Of a DNA stretch of 64,000 nucleotides, positions 1-8,335 are shown in pieces; the first letter of the stretch is position 1; the number at the start of each line of letters is the position of its first letter. Under the pieces are notes generated by a model. That model was not told the origin of the DNA. It saw nothing but the letters and a program-made list of their open reading frames with translations, and did no database searches. Made by a program: the position numbers and the translations under genes. Source of the stretch: Croceitalea marina (lineage in GTDB: Bacteria; Bacteroidota; Bacteroidia; Flavobacteriales; Flavobacteriaceae); contig NZ_JBHULB010000082.1 in the NCBI RefSeq assembly GCF_042684265.1, positions 155,744 to 219,743 on the forward strand, read 5' to 3'.

Positions 1-1
1 T

Positions 2-691
2 GAAGAAAAAGTGGTAGCTATTGTCTTTGGATTGACCGCTTTTTGTTGGATTACAAGATCTTATTTATTACAACGTATTTTTCCCGCTTTAGATGATACC
101 ATTATTGCGGTATTCTTTTCCATAGTACTATTTCTACTACCAACAAAAGATAAAAAAAGAGCTTTGGTCAATTGGGAGGAAGCTGTTAAAATGCCATGGG
201 GCATTATATTACTTTTTGGTGGTGGTATGGCTTTAGCTAAGGGTTTTGAGACCAGTGGTCTGGCGGTTTGGATAGGCGGTCAAATGGGTGGATTAGCAGG
301 CCTTCATCTATTTTTACTTTTACTCATCTTAATAGCATCAGTTAATTTTTTAACCGAAATCACTTCAAACCTGGCCACTACGGCAATGCTGTTACCCGTT
401 TTGGCACCCATGGCCTTAAATATAGATGTACATCCATTTGTTTTAATGGTAGGCGCTGCCGTTGCAGCTTCCTGTGCGTTTATGTTGCCCGTTGCTACAC
501 CACCTAATGCGGTGGTATTTGGATCGGGTTATCTTCGAATACCGGATATGGTGAATAAAGGTTTTTTTATGAACATTATATCAATAATTCTGCTTACCCT
601 CTTTGTTTATTTCGTTCTTCCAGTAATGTGGGACTTAATTGCAGATAAATTTCCTATTCACTTAAATCAAAATTCGTTACCAAAAAAATAG
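2..691 (+). CDS. DASS/SLC13-family anion:Na+ symporter, C-terminal part
   Basis: The reading frame is open from base 2 through a possible GTG at 11, so the gene starts before the window and only about 230 C-terminal residues are seen. They contain at least five hydrophobic segments and the family signature region with LTEITSNLATTAMLLPVLAP followed by a CAFMLPVATPPNAVVFG stretch, which in SLC13/DASS carriers forms the second SNT-type sodium and substrate binding motif. The family imports dicarboxylates, citrate or sulfate with sodium across the inner membrane. Which anion is carried cannot be told from this fragment. The neighbouring PEP carboxykinase makes a C4-dicarboxylate plausible, but this is inference. 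Confidence 0.9.
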   Translation, partial: EEKVVAIVFGLTAFCWITRSYLLQRIFPALDDTIIAVFFSIVLFLLPTKDKKRALVNWEEAVKMPWGIILLFGGGMALAKGFETSGLAVWIGGQMGGLAGLHLFLLLLILIASVNFLTEITSNLATTAMLLPVLAPMALNIDVHPFVLMVGAAVAASCAFMLPVATPPNAVVFGSGYLRIPDMVNKGFFMNIISIILLTLFVYFVLPVMWDLIADKFPIHLNQNSLPKK

Positions 692-825
692 GGGTATTTC
701 TGATAAAGTGTATCCTAAAAGTAACTCTTTGAATTTAACAGCCAGGTTTAAAAATCTGGAATCATTTTTTAAATGTTAAAACTTCAGCATGGCTGATTAG
801 CATTAAATAACTTAAAATCGATATT

Positions 826-2439
826 ATGATTAACACCAACTTCAAAAAATCAAAATCATTAATAGGCCATGGTATTACAAATACAAACGTCCATTACCAA
901 TTAACACCGGAAGAGTTGCATGACATCACTATTGATAAAAATATGGGTAAACCATCGGATTTAGGTGCATTGGCTGTTAATACAGGCGAATTTACAGGGC
1001 GTTCACCCATGGACAGATTTATTGTAAAAGATGACATAACGGCGGACAAGGTGTGGTGGGGCAATATTAACATTCCGTTTGATAGTGCAGCTTTTGATAC
1101 GCTACACGATAAGGTAATTCAATATTTAAACGAGAAAGAACTTTATGTTCGTGATGCATATGCTTGCGCAGAGAAAGAATATAAGTTGAATATTAGAATA
1201 ATTAATGAATACCCATGGTCTAATATGTTTGCTTACAATATGTTTTTAAGACCAACGGGTGAAGAACTAAAAGATTTTGAACCTGAATGGACGGTAATCA
1301 ATGCTCCAGGATTCATGGCCAATCCTGAAGTAGACGGTACCCGGCAGCATAATTTCGCCGTATTAAATTTCTCGAGAAAAATTGCGCTTATAGGTGGAAC
1401 AGGATATACCGGTGAAATTAAAAAAGGTATTTTCTCAGCATTGAATTTTATTTTACCGGTCTATAGAAATACACTTCCTATGCATTGCTCTGCAAATGTT
1501 GGCAAGGATGGTGATACCGCAATTTTTTTCGGTCTTTCAGGTACTGGAAAAACGACCCTTTCTACAGATCCTAACCGAAAACTAATCGGTGACGATGAAC
1601 ATGGATGGACTTCGGAAAATAGTGTTTTCAATTTTGAAGGCGGTTGTTACGCAAAAGTCATTAATCTTTCGCAAGAGCAAGAACCAGAGATTTATGGTGC
1701 TATAAAAAAAGGTGCCATTTTAGAAAATGTCATTATGGACGATAATGGAGTAGTAGATTTTGAAGATACATCCATTACGCAGAATACAAGGGTAAGTTAC
1801 CCCATACATCATATTGACAATATTCAAGTACCTTCAATAGGTAAGAACGTAAAAAATGTATTCTTTTTAACTGCCGATGCTTTTGGTGTGCTACCTCCTA
1901 TCTCAAAATTGACTCCGGCGCAAGCCGCTTACCATTTCATGTCTGGCTATACGGCAAAAGTTGCTGGTACCGAAGCTGGTATTTTAGAACCACAACCCTC
2001 TTTTTCTGCATGTTTTGGTGCTCCCTTTATGCCATTGCATCCCGCAAAATATGGGGAAATGCTCAGTAAAAAAATGATTGAGTCTGGGGTTGATGTTTGG
2101 CTTGTGAATACAGGTTGGACAGGTGGTCCTTACGGAGTAGGTTCTCGAATGAAATTAAAGTATACCAGAGCAATGATTACCGCTGCCTTAGATGGTGAAC
2201 TTGGTCTTTATAGTTATGATAAGTATCATATTCATTCTGTATTTGGAGTCGCTCAACCAAGAAATTGTCCAGGGGTTCCTACTAACGTATTAAGCCCTAG
2301 AGCGACTTGGGACAATGATGAAAAGTATTATAAAACGGCTTTTAAGCTGGCGAATGCGTTTAGAGATAACTTCAAAAAATTTGAGGAACATGCTAGCGAA
2401 GAAATAAGACGTGGAGGACCACAGCGGTATGCTTATTAA
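826..2439 (+). CDS. pckA: phosphoenolpyruvate carboxykinase (ATP)
   Basis: A cytosolic gluconeogenic enzyme converting oxaloacetate and ATP to phosphoenolpyruvate, CO2 and ADP. The 537 residues match the ATP-dependent family length. Visible motifs are the substrate-binding FTGRSPMDRFIVKD near residue 57, the kinase-1a P-loop GLSGTGKTTLSTD near 236, and the kinase-2 metal site IGDDEHGW near 254. The start ATG follows an AT-rich leader with no Shine-Dalgarno sequence, as usual in Bacteroidota. It stands alone between the transporter and the left edge of mobile remnant B, and is intact. Confidence 0.97.
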   Translation: MINTNFKKSKSLIGHGITNTNVHYQLTPEELHDITIDKNMGKPSDLGALAVNTGEFTGRSPMDRFIVKDDITADKVWWGNINIPFDSAAFDTLHDKVIQYLNEKELYVRDAYACAEKEYKLNIRIINEYPWSNMFAYNMFLRPTGEELKDFEPEWTVINAPGFMANPEVDGTRQHNFAVLNFSRKIALIGGTGYTGEIKKGIFSALNFILPVYRNTLPMHCSANVGKDGDTAIFFGLSGTGKTTLSTDPNRKLIGDDEHGWTSENSVFNFEGGCYAKVINLSQEQEPEIYGAIKKGAILENVIMDDNGVVDFEDTSITQNTRVSYPIHHIDNIQVPSIGKNVKNVFFLTADAFGVLPPISKLTPAQAAYHFMSGYTAKVAGTEAGILEPQPSFSACFGAPFMPLHPAKYGEMLSKKMIESGVDVWLVNTGWTGGPYGVGSRMKLKYTRAMITAALDGELGLYSYDKYHIHSVFGVAQPRNCPGVPTNVLSPRATWDNDEKYYKTAFKLANAFRDNFKKFEEHASEEIRRGGPQRYAY

Positions 2440-2538
2440 CATTATTTTCTTTGTTGCACTCAAAAAATCTACTGAAAAAATCTTAGCCTTATAAGACCGA
2501 CCATTTATGGTACTTATTAAAAATAAGACTCGTCCCAA

Positions 2539-2629
2539 ATCTTACCATAACTTAACTGCGCACGGATCCTATGGAATTTTTGTAGTGTTCCGGTAGATAA
2601 GCGTCAAGCAAAAATTCCATAGGGCGCAC
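2539..2629. repeat. conserved hairpin locus, candidate oriT or recombination site (copy B)
   Basis: A perfect 15-bp inverted repeat (2568-2582 and 2609-2623) encloses a 26-nt loop and is flanked by direct GCGCAC hexamers (2558-2563, 2624-2629). It starts right after the stop codon of the membrane-protein gene. The same locus occurs at 25681-25772 with 24 of 26 loop bases identical and a nearly identical left flank, while the stem sequence differs but still pairs. Pairing kept while sequence changes argues for selection on the structure. Association with relaxase genes suggests transfer origin or site-specific recombination; this is inference. Confidence 0.6.
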
Positions 2630-2630
2630 C

Positions 2631-3098
2631 CTACTTTTGATTCGGAACACGCTCCTGCTCTTTTGACCAAGCTTGAAAATCGTTGTAAACTTCGGGATGT
2701 TCATCGAAGTAGCCTTTCAGATCTAAAATGACCTGTTCTTTTCCATTTTCAAAAGACTCCGCTCTGTAATCCTCTAATTGGATAAAATGGCACCCGAAAT
2801 AGCCCAAGGCAAGTACGTTAAAGGTGAATGCAATACAGAACAATGCCAACAACCATCTCGGGGTCAGTTTTGCATCGGCCATTTTTTCGCTCAACTTTCC
2901 AGATTCCCTAACACTTCTTTGGAAATGGGTATCCTGTTTTTGATCAAGGTCCGATATTTGCTGTTTAATGGTGTAGATATACCTGACCACTTCCGAGCTT
3001 TTCAGTTCCCCTGAAATTTTATTGAGTTGTGCGATCGCTGTTCTGAAGCCTTCCAGTTCGTCTGTCAACAGTTCCGTGATTTCGTCCAGTTTCGCCAT
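2631..3098 (-). CDS. mobilisation-module membrane protein
   Basis: A protein of 155 residues with an N-terminal helical region of about 85 residues (heptad-like pattern around LTDELEGFRTAIAQLNKISG), one membrane segment near residues 86-106, and a C-terminal soluble tail ending in VPNQK. The paralogue at 25774-26247 shares the opening LDE-LLTDEL, the central membrane helix and the tail. It is encoded 12 bases downstream of the relaxase, so is probably cotranscribed. I do not recognise a named family. A role in anchoring the relaxosome to the membrane is an inference from context only. Confidence 0.75.
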   Translation of the reverse strand: MAKLDEITELLTDELEGFRTAIAQLNKISGELKSSEVVRYIYTIKQQISDLDQKQDTHFQRSVRESGKLSEKMADAKLTPRWLLALFCIAFTFNVLALGYFGCHFIQLEDYRAESFENGKEQVILDLKGYFDEHPEVYNDFQAWSKEQERVPNQK

Positions 3099-3110
3099 AA
3101 TGATGTTGTT

Positions 3111-3980
3111 TTAATAACCTATTTCAAATCCTATCGATTTTTTGATGGTCTGTTTGATAACCTGTTTGGTCAGCTTCAGGGCTATATTGGCACTCAGGTC
3201 GGTCACTTTTCCCATAAGTTTTACGGCCGTTCCCTGCTTCAGTGTCAGTCCCTTTTCAGTGTTTTTAGATATTCCAATTCCCAGTCTGGCGCCCGACATG
3301 GAACGGTGGACCTCGCTTCCCTTCAGGTTATGGCCCTTATACTCGAAACGGAATCCCTGGAGCTTCCCCGCTTTGTTGATGCTCGGAATGACCTTTACCC
3401 CGTTCTTTTTCATCTGTTCGATATATTGGTCGAAGTCCTTGGGTCTGTATTTTTCCATTACCTTTTCATGGATTTCTTTGATCTGTTGTCGGACGTTCTT
3501 GATCTCGTTCAGCTTTTCCTGTTGTACCTCCCGGACCGTGGTCAGTCCCATTTGCTTGGCGACCCGTTCAGCAGCGAGCTGGCTCTGCTTACCGATGAAG
3601 CTATCGTTATAGGCCTTGCCATCAAAACCGATACGGTTGACATAGAGATGCACATGGGTATGTTCTTTGTCCCGGTGCACGAATGCGATGGCCTGACGTT
3701 CCTTTAGCTTCATCTCCTTGATGAACCTTTGTGTCATTTCCCCTAATTTTTCCTTTGACAGGCTTTTCCCGTCCTCGACGGTAGGGCTAAGGATGAAGCT
3801 CAGGGTGTTCTTCCTGCACCTGGTATTCTGTTCCTGTACCATCTTGAACTCGTCGCTTATCTCCTTGGGGTTCTCCCCGGACACAAACTGGATATGGACG
3901 ATCTCCGCGCCCTTCTCCTGGTTCCACCCATATTCGATGCTTGCCCTTACATGTGTTATCGCTTTTCCCTTGCCTATCAT
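3111..3980 (-). CDS. relaxase / mobilisation nuclease
   Basis: Predicted DNA-nicking and strand-transfer enzyme of a mobilisable element. The 289-residue protein has the relaxase histidine triad HTHVH at residues 107-111 within a HRDKEHTHVHLYVNRI context. A tyrosine near residue 17 (SIEYGWN) is a candidate nucleophile, and an N-terminal G-K-rich start is typical of Bacteroidota MobB/MobP-type relaxases. Its first codon overlaps the stop of the MobC-like gene by 4 bases, indicating translational coupling. The island A copy (26259-27128) is collinear and clearly homologous, but both are well diverged in sequence, so they are not a recent duplication. Confidence 0.88.
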   Translation of the reverse strand: MIGKGKAITHVRASIEYGWNQEKGAEIVHIQFVSGENPKEISDEFKMVQEQNTRCRKNTLSFILSPTVEDGKSLSKEKLGEMTQRFIKEMKLKERQAIAFVHRDKEHTHVHLYVNRIGFDGKAYNDSFIGKQSQLAAERVAKQMGLTTVREVQQEKLNEIKNVRQQIKEIHEKVMEKYRPKDFDQYIEQMKKNGVKVIPSINKAGKLQGFRFEYKGHNLKGSEVHRSMSGARLGIGISKNTEKGLTLKQGTAVKLMGKVTDLSANIALKLTKQVIKQTIKKSIGFEIGY

Positions 3981-4282
3981 TTCCTGAAGTTTTGGATATG
4001 GTCCCGTATCTCCCGGGCCAGTTGCCGGACTTCTGCGGAGAGTTTAGGGTCCTTCTTCTTGTACATGTTCCCGATGCGTATAAAGTTGTTCCGATAGTCC
4101 GTCAGCATCTTGTACATTCCTATCTGGTCCTCTGAAAGGCGTTCGATGATACGGTCGTCAAAAGCGGCACGTCTGCAGTACTCGCTCACGGAAAGGCCAG
4201 ACCTCTTGGCCTTCACCCGAAGCCAGTTCCGCTCGAAGGTCGAGCACCTGAAACGTACCGTTTTACTTTTCATTTTTTTCAC
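3977..4282 (-). CDS. MobC-like relaxosome accessory protein
   Basis: A small basic protein of 101 residues beginning with a ribbon-helix-helix-like pattern: strand VRFRCSTFERNWL followed by helices around KRSGLSVSEYCRRAAF. This is the usual architecture of MobC proteins that bind oriT DNA and help the relaxase. It ends in a charged helix (VRQLAREIRDHIQNFRK). Located directly upstream of and overlapping the relaxase. The homologue in island A is at 27125-27421. Confidence 0.85.
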   Translation of the reverse strand: MKKMKSKTVRFRCSTFERNWLRVKAKRSGLSVSEYCRRAAFDDRIIERLSEDQIGMYKMLTDYRNNFIRIGNMYKKKDPKLSAEVRQLAREIRDHIQNFRK

Positions 4283-4304
4283 TTTGCGACCCTACGGGAG
4301 CAAA

Positions 4305-4341
4305 GCAAGATCGTTTTTGTAGCTACAAAAACACATCTTGC
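4305..4341. repeat. long palindrome upstream of mobC (copy B)
   Basis: GTTTTTGTAGCTACAAAAAC at 4313-4332 is a perfect 20-bp palindrome, extended by GCAAGAT (4305-4311) and ATCTTGC (4335-4341). The matching place in island A (27455-27489) keeps the outer arms and the GTTTTTGT / ACAAAAAC arms, although there it lies inside the end of a primase gene. The surrounding bases are conserved between the islands too, so B may keep a non-coding relic of that primase 3' end. A relaxosome binding site, oriT or transcript hairpin are all possible. Confidence 0.6.
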
Positions 4342-4462
4342 CTTCCTTTCGCAACGCCATTTTCATGCTTTCCTTTTTTTTTAGCAGTTCGTGAAAGAAT
4401 ACCTTTTCGGTTTAATAAAGAAAGGATGAGATTCATAGATATTTTTGCATTACCGTTCACTC

Positions 4463-5125
4463 TCATTTCCTTCTACTTGGCCCATCCAATTTTAATAGGT
4501 TAAACATTTTAATAAACCGGTCGGCCAGTTGCTTGCCATACCGTTGTTCAATTTGACTTAAGTTCAAATTTGTGGTAATGTGCGTCTTGGTACCCAGACT
4601 CTCGAAATTGCGATAACGGTTCAGTAGAATACGTACGAACACTTCCTCCTTCCCATATTGATAAATATTGTTTCCTTCCGTTTCAGCTCCCAGGTCATCG
4701 AACATAAATACGCCCTTCGAATAATATTGTATCACTTCCTCTTTGTTCTTTTCCAGATTGAACTTGGCCACCACTTCCTGGGTCGAGATAGTAGGGAACC
4801 ATAATTCACGAACCTGATAATGTTTAGCCAGATTTTGGATGATTTGAAAACTTGAGGTCTTCCCTGTACCGTACGAACCAAATACCAATAGCCCTTTCCC
4901 CAAGGAAATGTTTTCCAAAACTTCAAAGGCCATGTCCCGATTCCAATATTTACAGAAGTGTTGCAAGAAACTTTTGTTCGAACCATCCACCTCAAAGTCC
5001 AGATTAGTATTGGCATAAAAATCCTGTGCCATTTTGAAAAACACTTTTTTAAAAACATCAGGCTCGCAAAGCGGACCCTTTATTTCTTTTTCTTTTTTCA
5101 ACAGCCCTGATAGTTCCTTTTTCAT
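4463..5125 (-). CDS. DnaC/IstB-like AAA+ ATPase
   Basis: The 220-residue protein has a Walker A motif GSYGTGKTS at residues 83-91 and a Walker B motif VFMFDDLGAE near 139-148, with sensor-like THITTNLNL further on and a terminal arginine-rich segment. This is the pattern of the DnaC helicase loader/IstB family. It is encoded 5 bases after an HTH gene that resembles a replication initiator. Together they would form a small replication module of the element, in the place where island A carries a primase and a helicase. The exact partner helicase is unknown. Confidence 0.85.
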   Translation of the reverse strand: MKKELSGLLKKEKEIKGPLCEPDVFKKVFFKMAQDFYANTNLDFEVDGSNKSFLQHFCKYWNRDMAFEVLENISLGKGLLVFGSYGTGKTSSFQIIQNLAKHYQVRELWFPTISTQEVVAKFNLEKNKEEVIQYYSKGVFMFDDLGAETEGNNIYQYGKEEVFVRILLNRYRNFESLGTKTHITTNLNLSQIEQRYGKQLADRFIKMFNLLKLDGPSRRK

Positions 5126-5130
5126 GGTTT

Positions 5131-5583
5131 CTATTCTAGAATTGGACTTCTATTTTCAATATTTACTTTTAAAGAAGTAATTGAATTTTTAGGTTGTTTT
5201 GTAATTGGTTTATTATGGTGGTCATTATTGTCAATACTGTTACGATAAGAATTTCCATGCTGCCTAGACAGAACTGTCAACTCTGAATCGACCGCTTTAA
5301 AACTAAATTGGAGCATACTTCTTAAGTATCGCTTTCTTCCATCAAAAGACACTTCTTCAATCCATCCCAACGCCTTTAGTTCCGATATGTACCGGGAAAC
5401 CTGTCTTTCAGAGATTTTTAAAAATGAGGAAATGTATTTGTTGGACATATAACACTCCTTACCGTGCTCTGTAAAGCTGTGAATCTCTAGAAATAGGATT
5501 TTAGCATACCAATTAACCTCGGTATTCAAATAAATCAGTTTGGGAATCCAAATACCCTGAAAGTTTCTATCTGTAGCTTTCAT
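5131..5583 (-). CDS. winged-HTH protein, probable replication or partition regulator
   Basis: A protein of 150 residues. Residues 42-85 form a winged helix (MSNKYISSFLKISERQVSRYISELKALGWIEE pattern), similar to the N-terminal domain of DnaD/phage replication initiators and plasmid RepA-like proteins in which such an HTH precedes a helicase-loading partner. The C-terminal 50 residues are low complexity and rich in Asn and Lys. It sits between the excisionase-like gene (8 bases upstream) and the DnaC-like gene. Function as an initiator is inferred from this order. Confidence 0.7.
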   Translation of the reverse strand: MKATDRNFQGIWIPKLIYLNTEVNWYAKILFLEIHSFTEHGKECYMSNKYISSFLKISERQVSRYISELKALGWIEEVSFDGRKRYLRSMLQFSFKAVDSELTVLSRQHGNSYRNSIDNNDHHNKPITKQPKNSITSLKVNIENRSPILE

Positions 5584-5591
5584 AATGATTC

Positions 5592-5903
5592 TTATGGATT
5601 ACCCCTAAAATGTTTTTTTAAATGAGTGTTTATTTTTTCACCGAGTTCCTCTTCGGCATAGGAAGGGTTCTGAAGTAGCCATTCCTCTATTTTCTCCCTT
5701 TCAAAAAAAAGGGAGCCATTGGTTGGCTTTGAAAATGGAATCAACCGTGCCGAGGTAAGCTTATAGATTTTGGAAAGGCTCCAACCGGTATACATTTGTA
5801 AGTTCGCAACGTTAAACACCTTTTTCTTGACCAAAGCAGCTTCGTCAAGATGGTCGATTTTTTCAAGGAGTAATTTTACCAGGGAAGAATTTTGTTTGTC
5901 CAT
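5592..5903 (-). CDS. excisionase-like MerR-type HTH protein
   Basis: A protein of 103 residues with a helix-turn-helix of the HTH_17/excisionase class: VFNVANLQMYTGWSLSKIYK recognition part followed by the wing IPFSKPTNGSLFFEREKIEEWLL. Such proteins are the standard accessory (Xis-like or regulatory) genes of Bacteroidota integrative elements. The shorter homologue at 29852-30097 occupies the same place next to the att site of island A. Confidence 0.82.
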   Translation of the reverse strand: MDKQNSSLVKLLLEKIDHLDEAALVKKKVFNVANLQMYTGWSLSKIYKLTSARLIPFSKPTNGSLFFEREKIEEWLLQNPSYAEEELGEKINTHLKKHFRGNP

Positions 5904-6039
5904 AATACTTTCAAATTAAGTTTTCACATTTTTTCCATGATTAGCTAATGGAAATATTTGAAAGTAATTTGGGTCGGATTACCCATGAAATCAAGTAAAG
6001 GACAGGCTTCCACTGTTTTTCTTTACTTTCCATTTCATT

Positions 6040-6792
6040 TTATGATTTGCCCGAATGGATAAAATGGTTTTCGATATCGATTTTCAGATCCATACGTCGT
6101 TTTGGATTACAGTTTTTCCAACCCGAATGTGCCTTTTGAAGTTGTTTCACTGACCAATCATTGTCCTTCGATTTAAAATTTTTGGTGATATACTTGCAAA
6201 GAAATAAAAGATTTTCCCCATAGTACCCTTCCAAGTTCTCTTCGGAGACATGATTCAGAAATTCAAACAAAAGTCTAAAGTTGGAAAGTTTTCTATCCGT
6301 AACCGGTAACCAGATTATTTTTTCGGTCAGTTTCTCACCCATTAAAAACTGTTTAAAATTGTTTTCGCTAGTTCTTAGGTAATCTTGAAAAATTCTTGAG
6401 TTATTATAGTTTATGCTATTGACGAAATATACAAAACGAAAGGGCAACTGTTTCTCAGTAGGAATGAGATTTTCTCGACTTAGTTGAATAGGATATGTAT
6501 TCTTATAGTTTAGTAGTTGTGCTACAAAAGCCTTTAAGAACATCAAATAAAACAAAGTCGTAATTATGGCACCAATTACTCCCACATAAAAGAAGAATAC
6601 TATACCAGATTGAAATAATGGAACAAATAGGCTAAAAATAATAAGGGCAAAAGTAAATGTTATCAAAACAAACAGCACCCATCTCGGAATTTCCATAGAA
6701 CGCAATAGCAATCCTTTCCGATAAACATCGAAAACTGCTTTGTCGATTCGTCGGAAAAGCAAAAGAATTGTATTTTTAGTAGAAGATTTCAT
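6040..6792 (-). CDS. hypothetical two-helix membrane protein
   Basis: The 250-residue protein is basic at its start, has two strong membrane segments (about residues 37-57 and 63-90), then a soluble domain of about 160 residues with several FEFLNH / LLFLCKYITKNF-type helices. I do not recognise a family. It is the last gene of island B before the att site, and the corresponding place in island A is non-coding. It could be cargo such as a defence effector or a host protein; nothing in the sequence decides this. Confidence 0.7.
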   Translation of the reverse strand: MKSSTKNTILLLFRRIDKAVFDVYRKGLLLRSMEIPRWVLFVLITFTFALIIFSLFVPLFQSGIVFFFYVGVIGAIITTLFYLMFLKAFVAQLLNYKNTYPIQLSRENLIPTEKQLPFRFVYFVNSINYNNSRIFQDYLRTSENNFKQFLMGEKLTEKIIWLPVTDRKLSNFRLLFEFLNHVSEENLEGYYGENLLFLCKYITKNFKSKDNDWSVKQLQKAHSGWKNCNPKRRMDLKIDIENHFIHSGKS

Positions 6793-6842
6793 AACCGCAT
6801 GAAAGCCGATTATGAAGATAAGAAGATATATGCAAAAAGTAT

Positions 6843-6864
6843 TTGTTTCACCCTTGTTTCACCC
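6843..6864. repeat. tandem 11-bp arm-type repeat next to att (island B)
   Basis: TTGTTTCACCC occurs twice in direct tandem. The position relative to the 44-bp att core is like that of the tandem 11-bp repeats TTATGTGCAAA in island A, which suggests a binding site for the lost integrase of island B with different arm specificity. Confidence 0.55.
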
Positions 6865-6869
6865 CTGCC

Positions 6870-6906
6870 AAAAAAGAAAGGCCTCGCATTTCTGCGAAGC
6901 CTTTGC
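6870..6906 (-). terminator. terminator downstream of the att/tRNA fragment
   Basis: Read on the minus strand, AAAGGCTTCGCA and its complement (one G-T pair) form a 12-bp stem around a short loop, followed by a T-rich run. It would end tRNA-Asn transcription in an ancestor in which island B was adjacent to the tRNA. Confidence 0.8.
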
Positions 6907-6913
6907 TGCTGGA

Positions 6914-6957
6914 AGCTCCCCCTCTTGGGCTCGAACCAAGGACCCTCTGATTAACAG
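6914..6957 (-). repeat. att repeat of island A (attL), 3' half of tRNA-Asn
   Basis: 44 bases identical to 30659-30702 inside and just past tRNA-Asn, running from the anticodon loop through the T arm and acceptor 3' strand. The 5' half of the tRNA is absent here, so this is an att copy and not a functional tRNA. It separates islands A and B. Confidence 0.93.
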
Positions 6958-7061
6958 CGGTCGGATTACGGATTCATGAAGATTCAAAATTAATCATAAT
7001 TAATTGATTATAATCATTTTAATACATTTTGATTTCCTTTGGACTCATTTAACACCAACTA

Positions 7062-7085
7062 TTTATGTGCAAATTATGTGCAAAT
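7062..7085. repeat. integrase arm-site repeat, left
   Basis: Two tandem copies of TTATGTGCAAA within a 24-bp stretch that is repeated identically, in the same orientation, at 30589-30612. It lies between the att core and the integrase start. The region 6793-7104 holds no gene apart from these att features. Confidence 0.75.
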
Positions 7086-7104
7086 TTTTATCTACCTTTA
7101 AAGT

Positions 7105-8325
7105 ATGCAGACAAGCCTAAATTTAAGTTTAGATACTCGCCGAATAAGAAAAGATAGTTCGTTTCCAATTATAATACGGCTTGGTCATTTTCAAAAAACA
7201 ACTTCAATAGCTACCGGTCAATCCGTTCAAGAAATGTACTGGGATGATTCAAAAAAACTAGTACGACGCTCCTATAAAGGCGTTCAATCTGTGCAATTTT
7301 TAAATAATCTACTCCGTTCAGAATTGACAAAAGCTCAGGAAATTATCAACCGACTACACTATAAAGGTGAGCTCGATTTTCTGTCAGTCACACAACTGAA
7401 AGATAAAATAGTTAGCAAATCCAAATACGATTCTTTCTTCGTGTACGGCTTGGCTAAGGCAAAAGAATTAAGGGAATCCAAACGGTTTGGAACAGCAAGA
7501 AATTATGAAGGAGTTTTAAATATTCTTAAAGTATTTAATAAAGGCAAAGATTTAAAATTCAACGAACTGAATCTCAATTTTCTAGAACGGTTCGATAGAT
7601 TTCATTTGTCTAAGCAAGGGAATACTCAAAACGGTCTTGCTTCCTACATGCGAACCATCAAGGCCATTTATAATAAGGGCATCAAGGATGGTGTTATTGA
7701 AAGGGAAAATTATCCATTTCACAATTATCAAATACGTACTGTTCCAACTGAAAAAAGAGCTATAAAAGTAGTCTACATCAAGAGAATTTTGGAGCTTGAT
7801 TTTGAAGAAGATAATTCCCTTTTCAATTATAGAAACTATTTTCTTCTTTCCTATATGACAATGGGAATGTCTTTCATCGATATGGCATTCCTTCAAAAGG
7901 GAAATATTGTAGATGGGCGCATAAAATTTCAGCGAAAAAAAACCTCAAAAATATATGATATCAAGGTTACTGAGCAAATGTCAGCGATTTTGAAATATTA
8001 TATTTCCGATAAGAAACGCGATGATTTTATATTACCTATTCTAAAAAGAGAATCCCTTGAACTTCAATATAAAGATGCACAATGGGGTTTAAAGAATTAC
8101 AACAAAGGTCTTAAAAAAATTGCAGAATTGTGCGACATTGAAGAAAGGTTGACATCGTATGTGTCGAGACATAGTTTCGCCACCCATGCGCTGTTTAAAA
8201 ATATTCCTTTATCCGCTATTTCGGCAATGCTTGGTCATAGCAAACTATCCACCACCCAGATTTATCTGAAATCTCTCCCTAGCAATGTCCTTGATACCTA
8301 TCAAGAGGAGTTAAGCATCCTTTAA
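7105..8325 (+). CDS. IntDOT-like tyrosine recombinase (integrase) of island A
   Basis: Site-specific integrase of 406 residues: an N-terminal arm-binding domain (about 1-90), a SAM-like core-binding domain (about 105-205) and a catalytic domain. Catalytic residues seen are R355 in the SRHSFATH motif, H378 in LGHS and Y387. The position of the first catalytic arginine reads GMSFIDM with Ser256. In the characterised CTnDOT integrase a serine also replaces this arginine, so the enzyme belongs to that class. It is encoded just inside the left att site and reads inward. Near its start a TACCTTTA box resembles the Bacteroidota -7 element. Confidence 0.95.
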   Translation: MQTSLNLSLDTRRIRKDSSFPIIIRLGHFQKTTSIATGQSVQEMYWDDSKKLVRRSYKGVQSVQFLNNLLRSELTKAQEIINRLHYKGELDFLSVTQLKDKIVSKSKYDSFFVYGLAKAKELRESKRFGTARNYEGVLNILKVFNKGKDLKFNELNLNFLERFDRFHLSKQGNTQNGLASYMRTIKAIYNKGIKDGVIERENYPFHNYQIRTVPTEKRAIKVVYIKRILELDFEEDNSLFNYRNYFLLSYMTMGMSFIDMAFLQKGNIVDGRIKFQRKKTSKIYDIKVTEQMSAILKYYISDKKRDDFILPILKRESLELQYKDAQWGLKNYNKGLKKIAELCDIEERLTSYVSRHSFATHALFKNIPLSAISAMLGHSKLSTTQIYLKSLPSNVLDTYQEELSIL

Positions 8326-8335
8326 GATTGATTTG

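Larger units (their letters stand above)
2539..6957 (-). mobile_element. island B: remnant of an integrative mobilisable element at tRNA-Asn
   Basis: The segment contains, on the minus strand, an excisionase-like gene, an HTH gene, a DnaC/IstB-like ATPase, a MobC-like protein, a relaxase and a small membrane protein, then a hairpin locus at 2539-2629. The order mirrors the right end of island A (25.68-30.70 kb), and the right edge is the 44-bp tRNA-Asn-derived att repeat at 6914-6957. No integrase, cargo or distal att copy is found between the hairpin and pckA, so the left part seems to have been deleted. I infer that B inserted at the tRNA before A. It probably cannot move alone, though its mob functions may still be active. 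Confidence 0.75.

Noticed and set aside
6914..6957. A second tRNA-Asn gene
   Set aside because: Only the 3' half is present; the 5' acceptor strand and D arm are missing, so it is an att copy.
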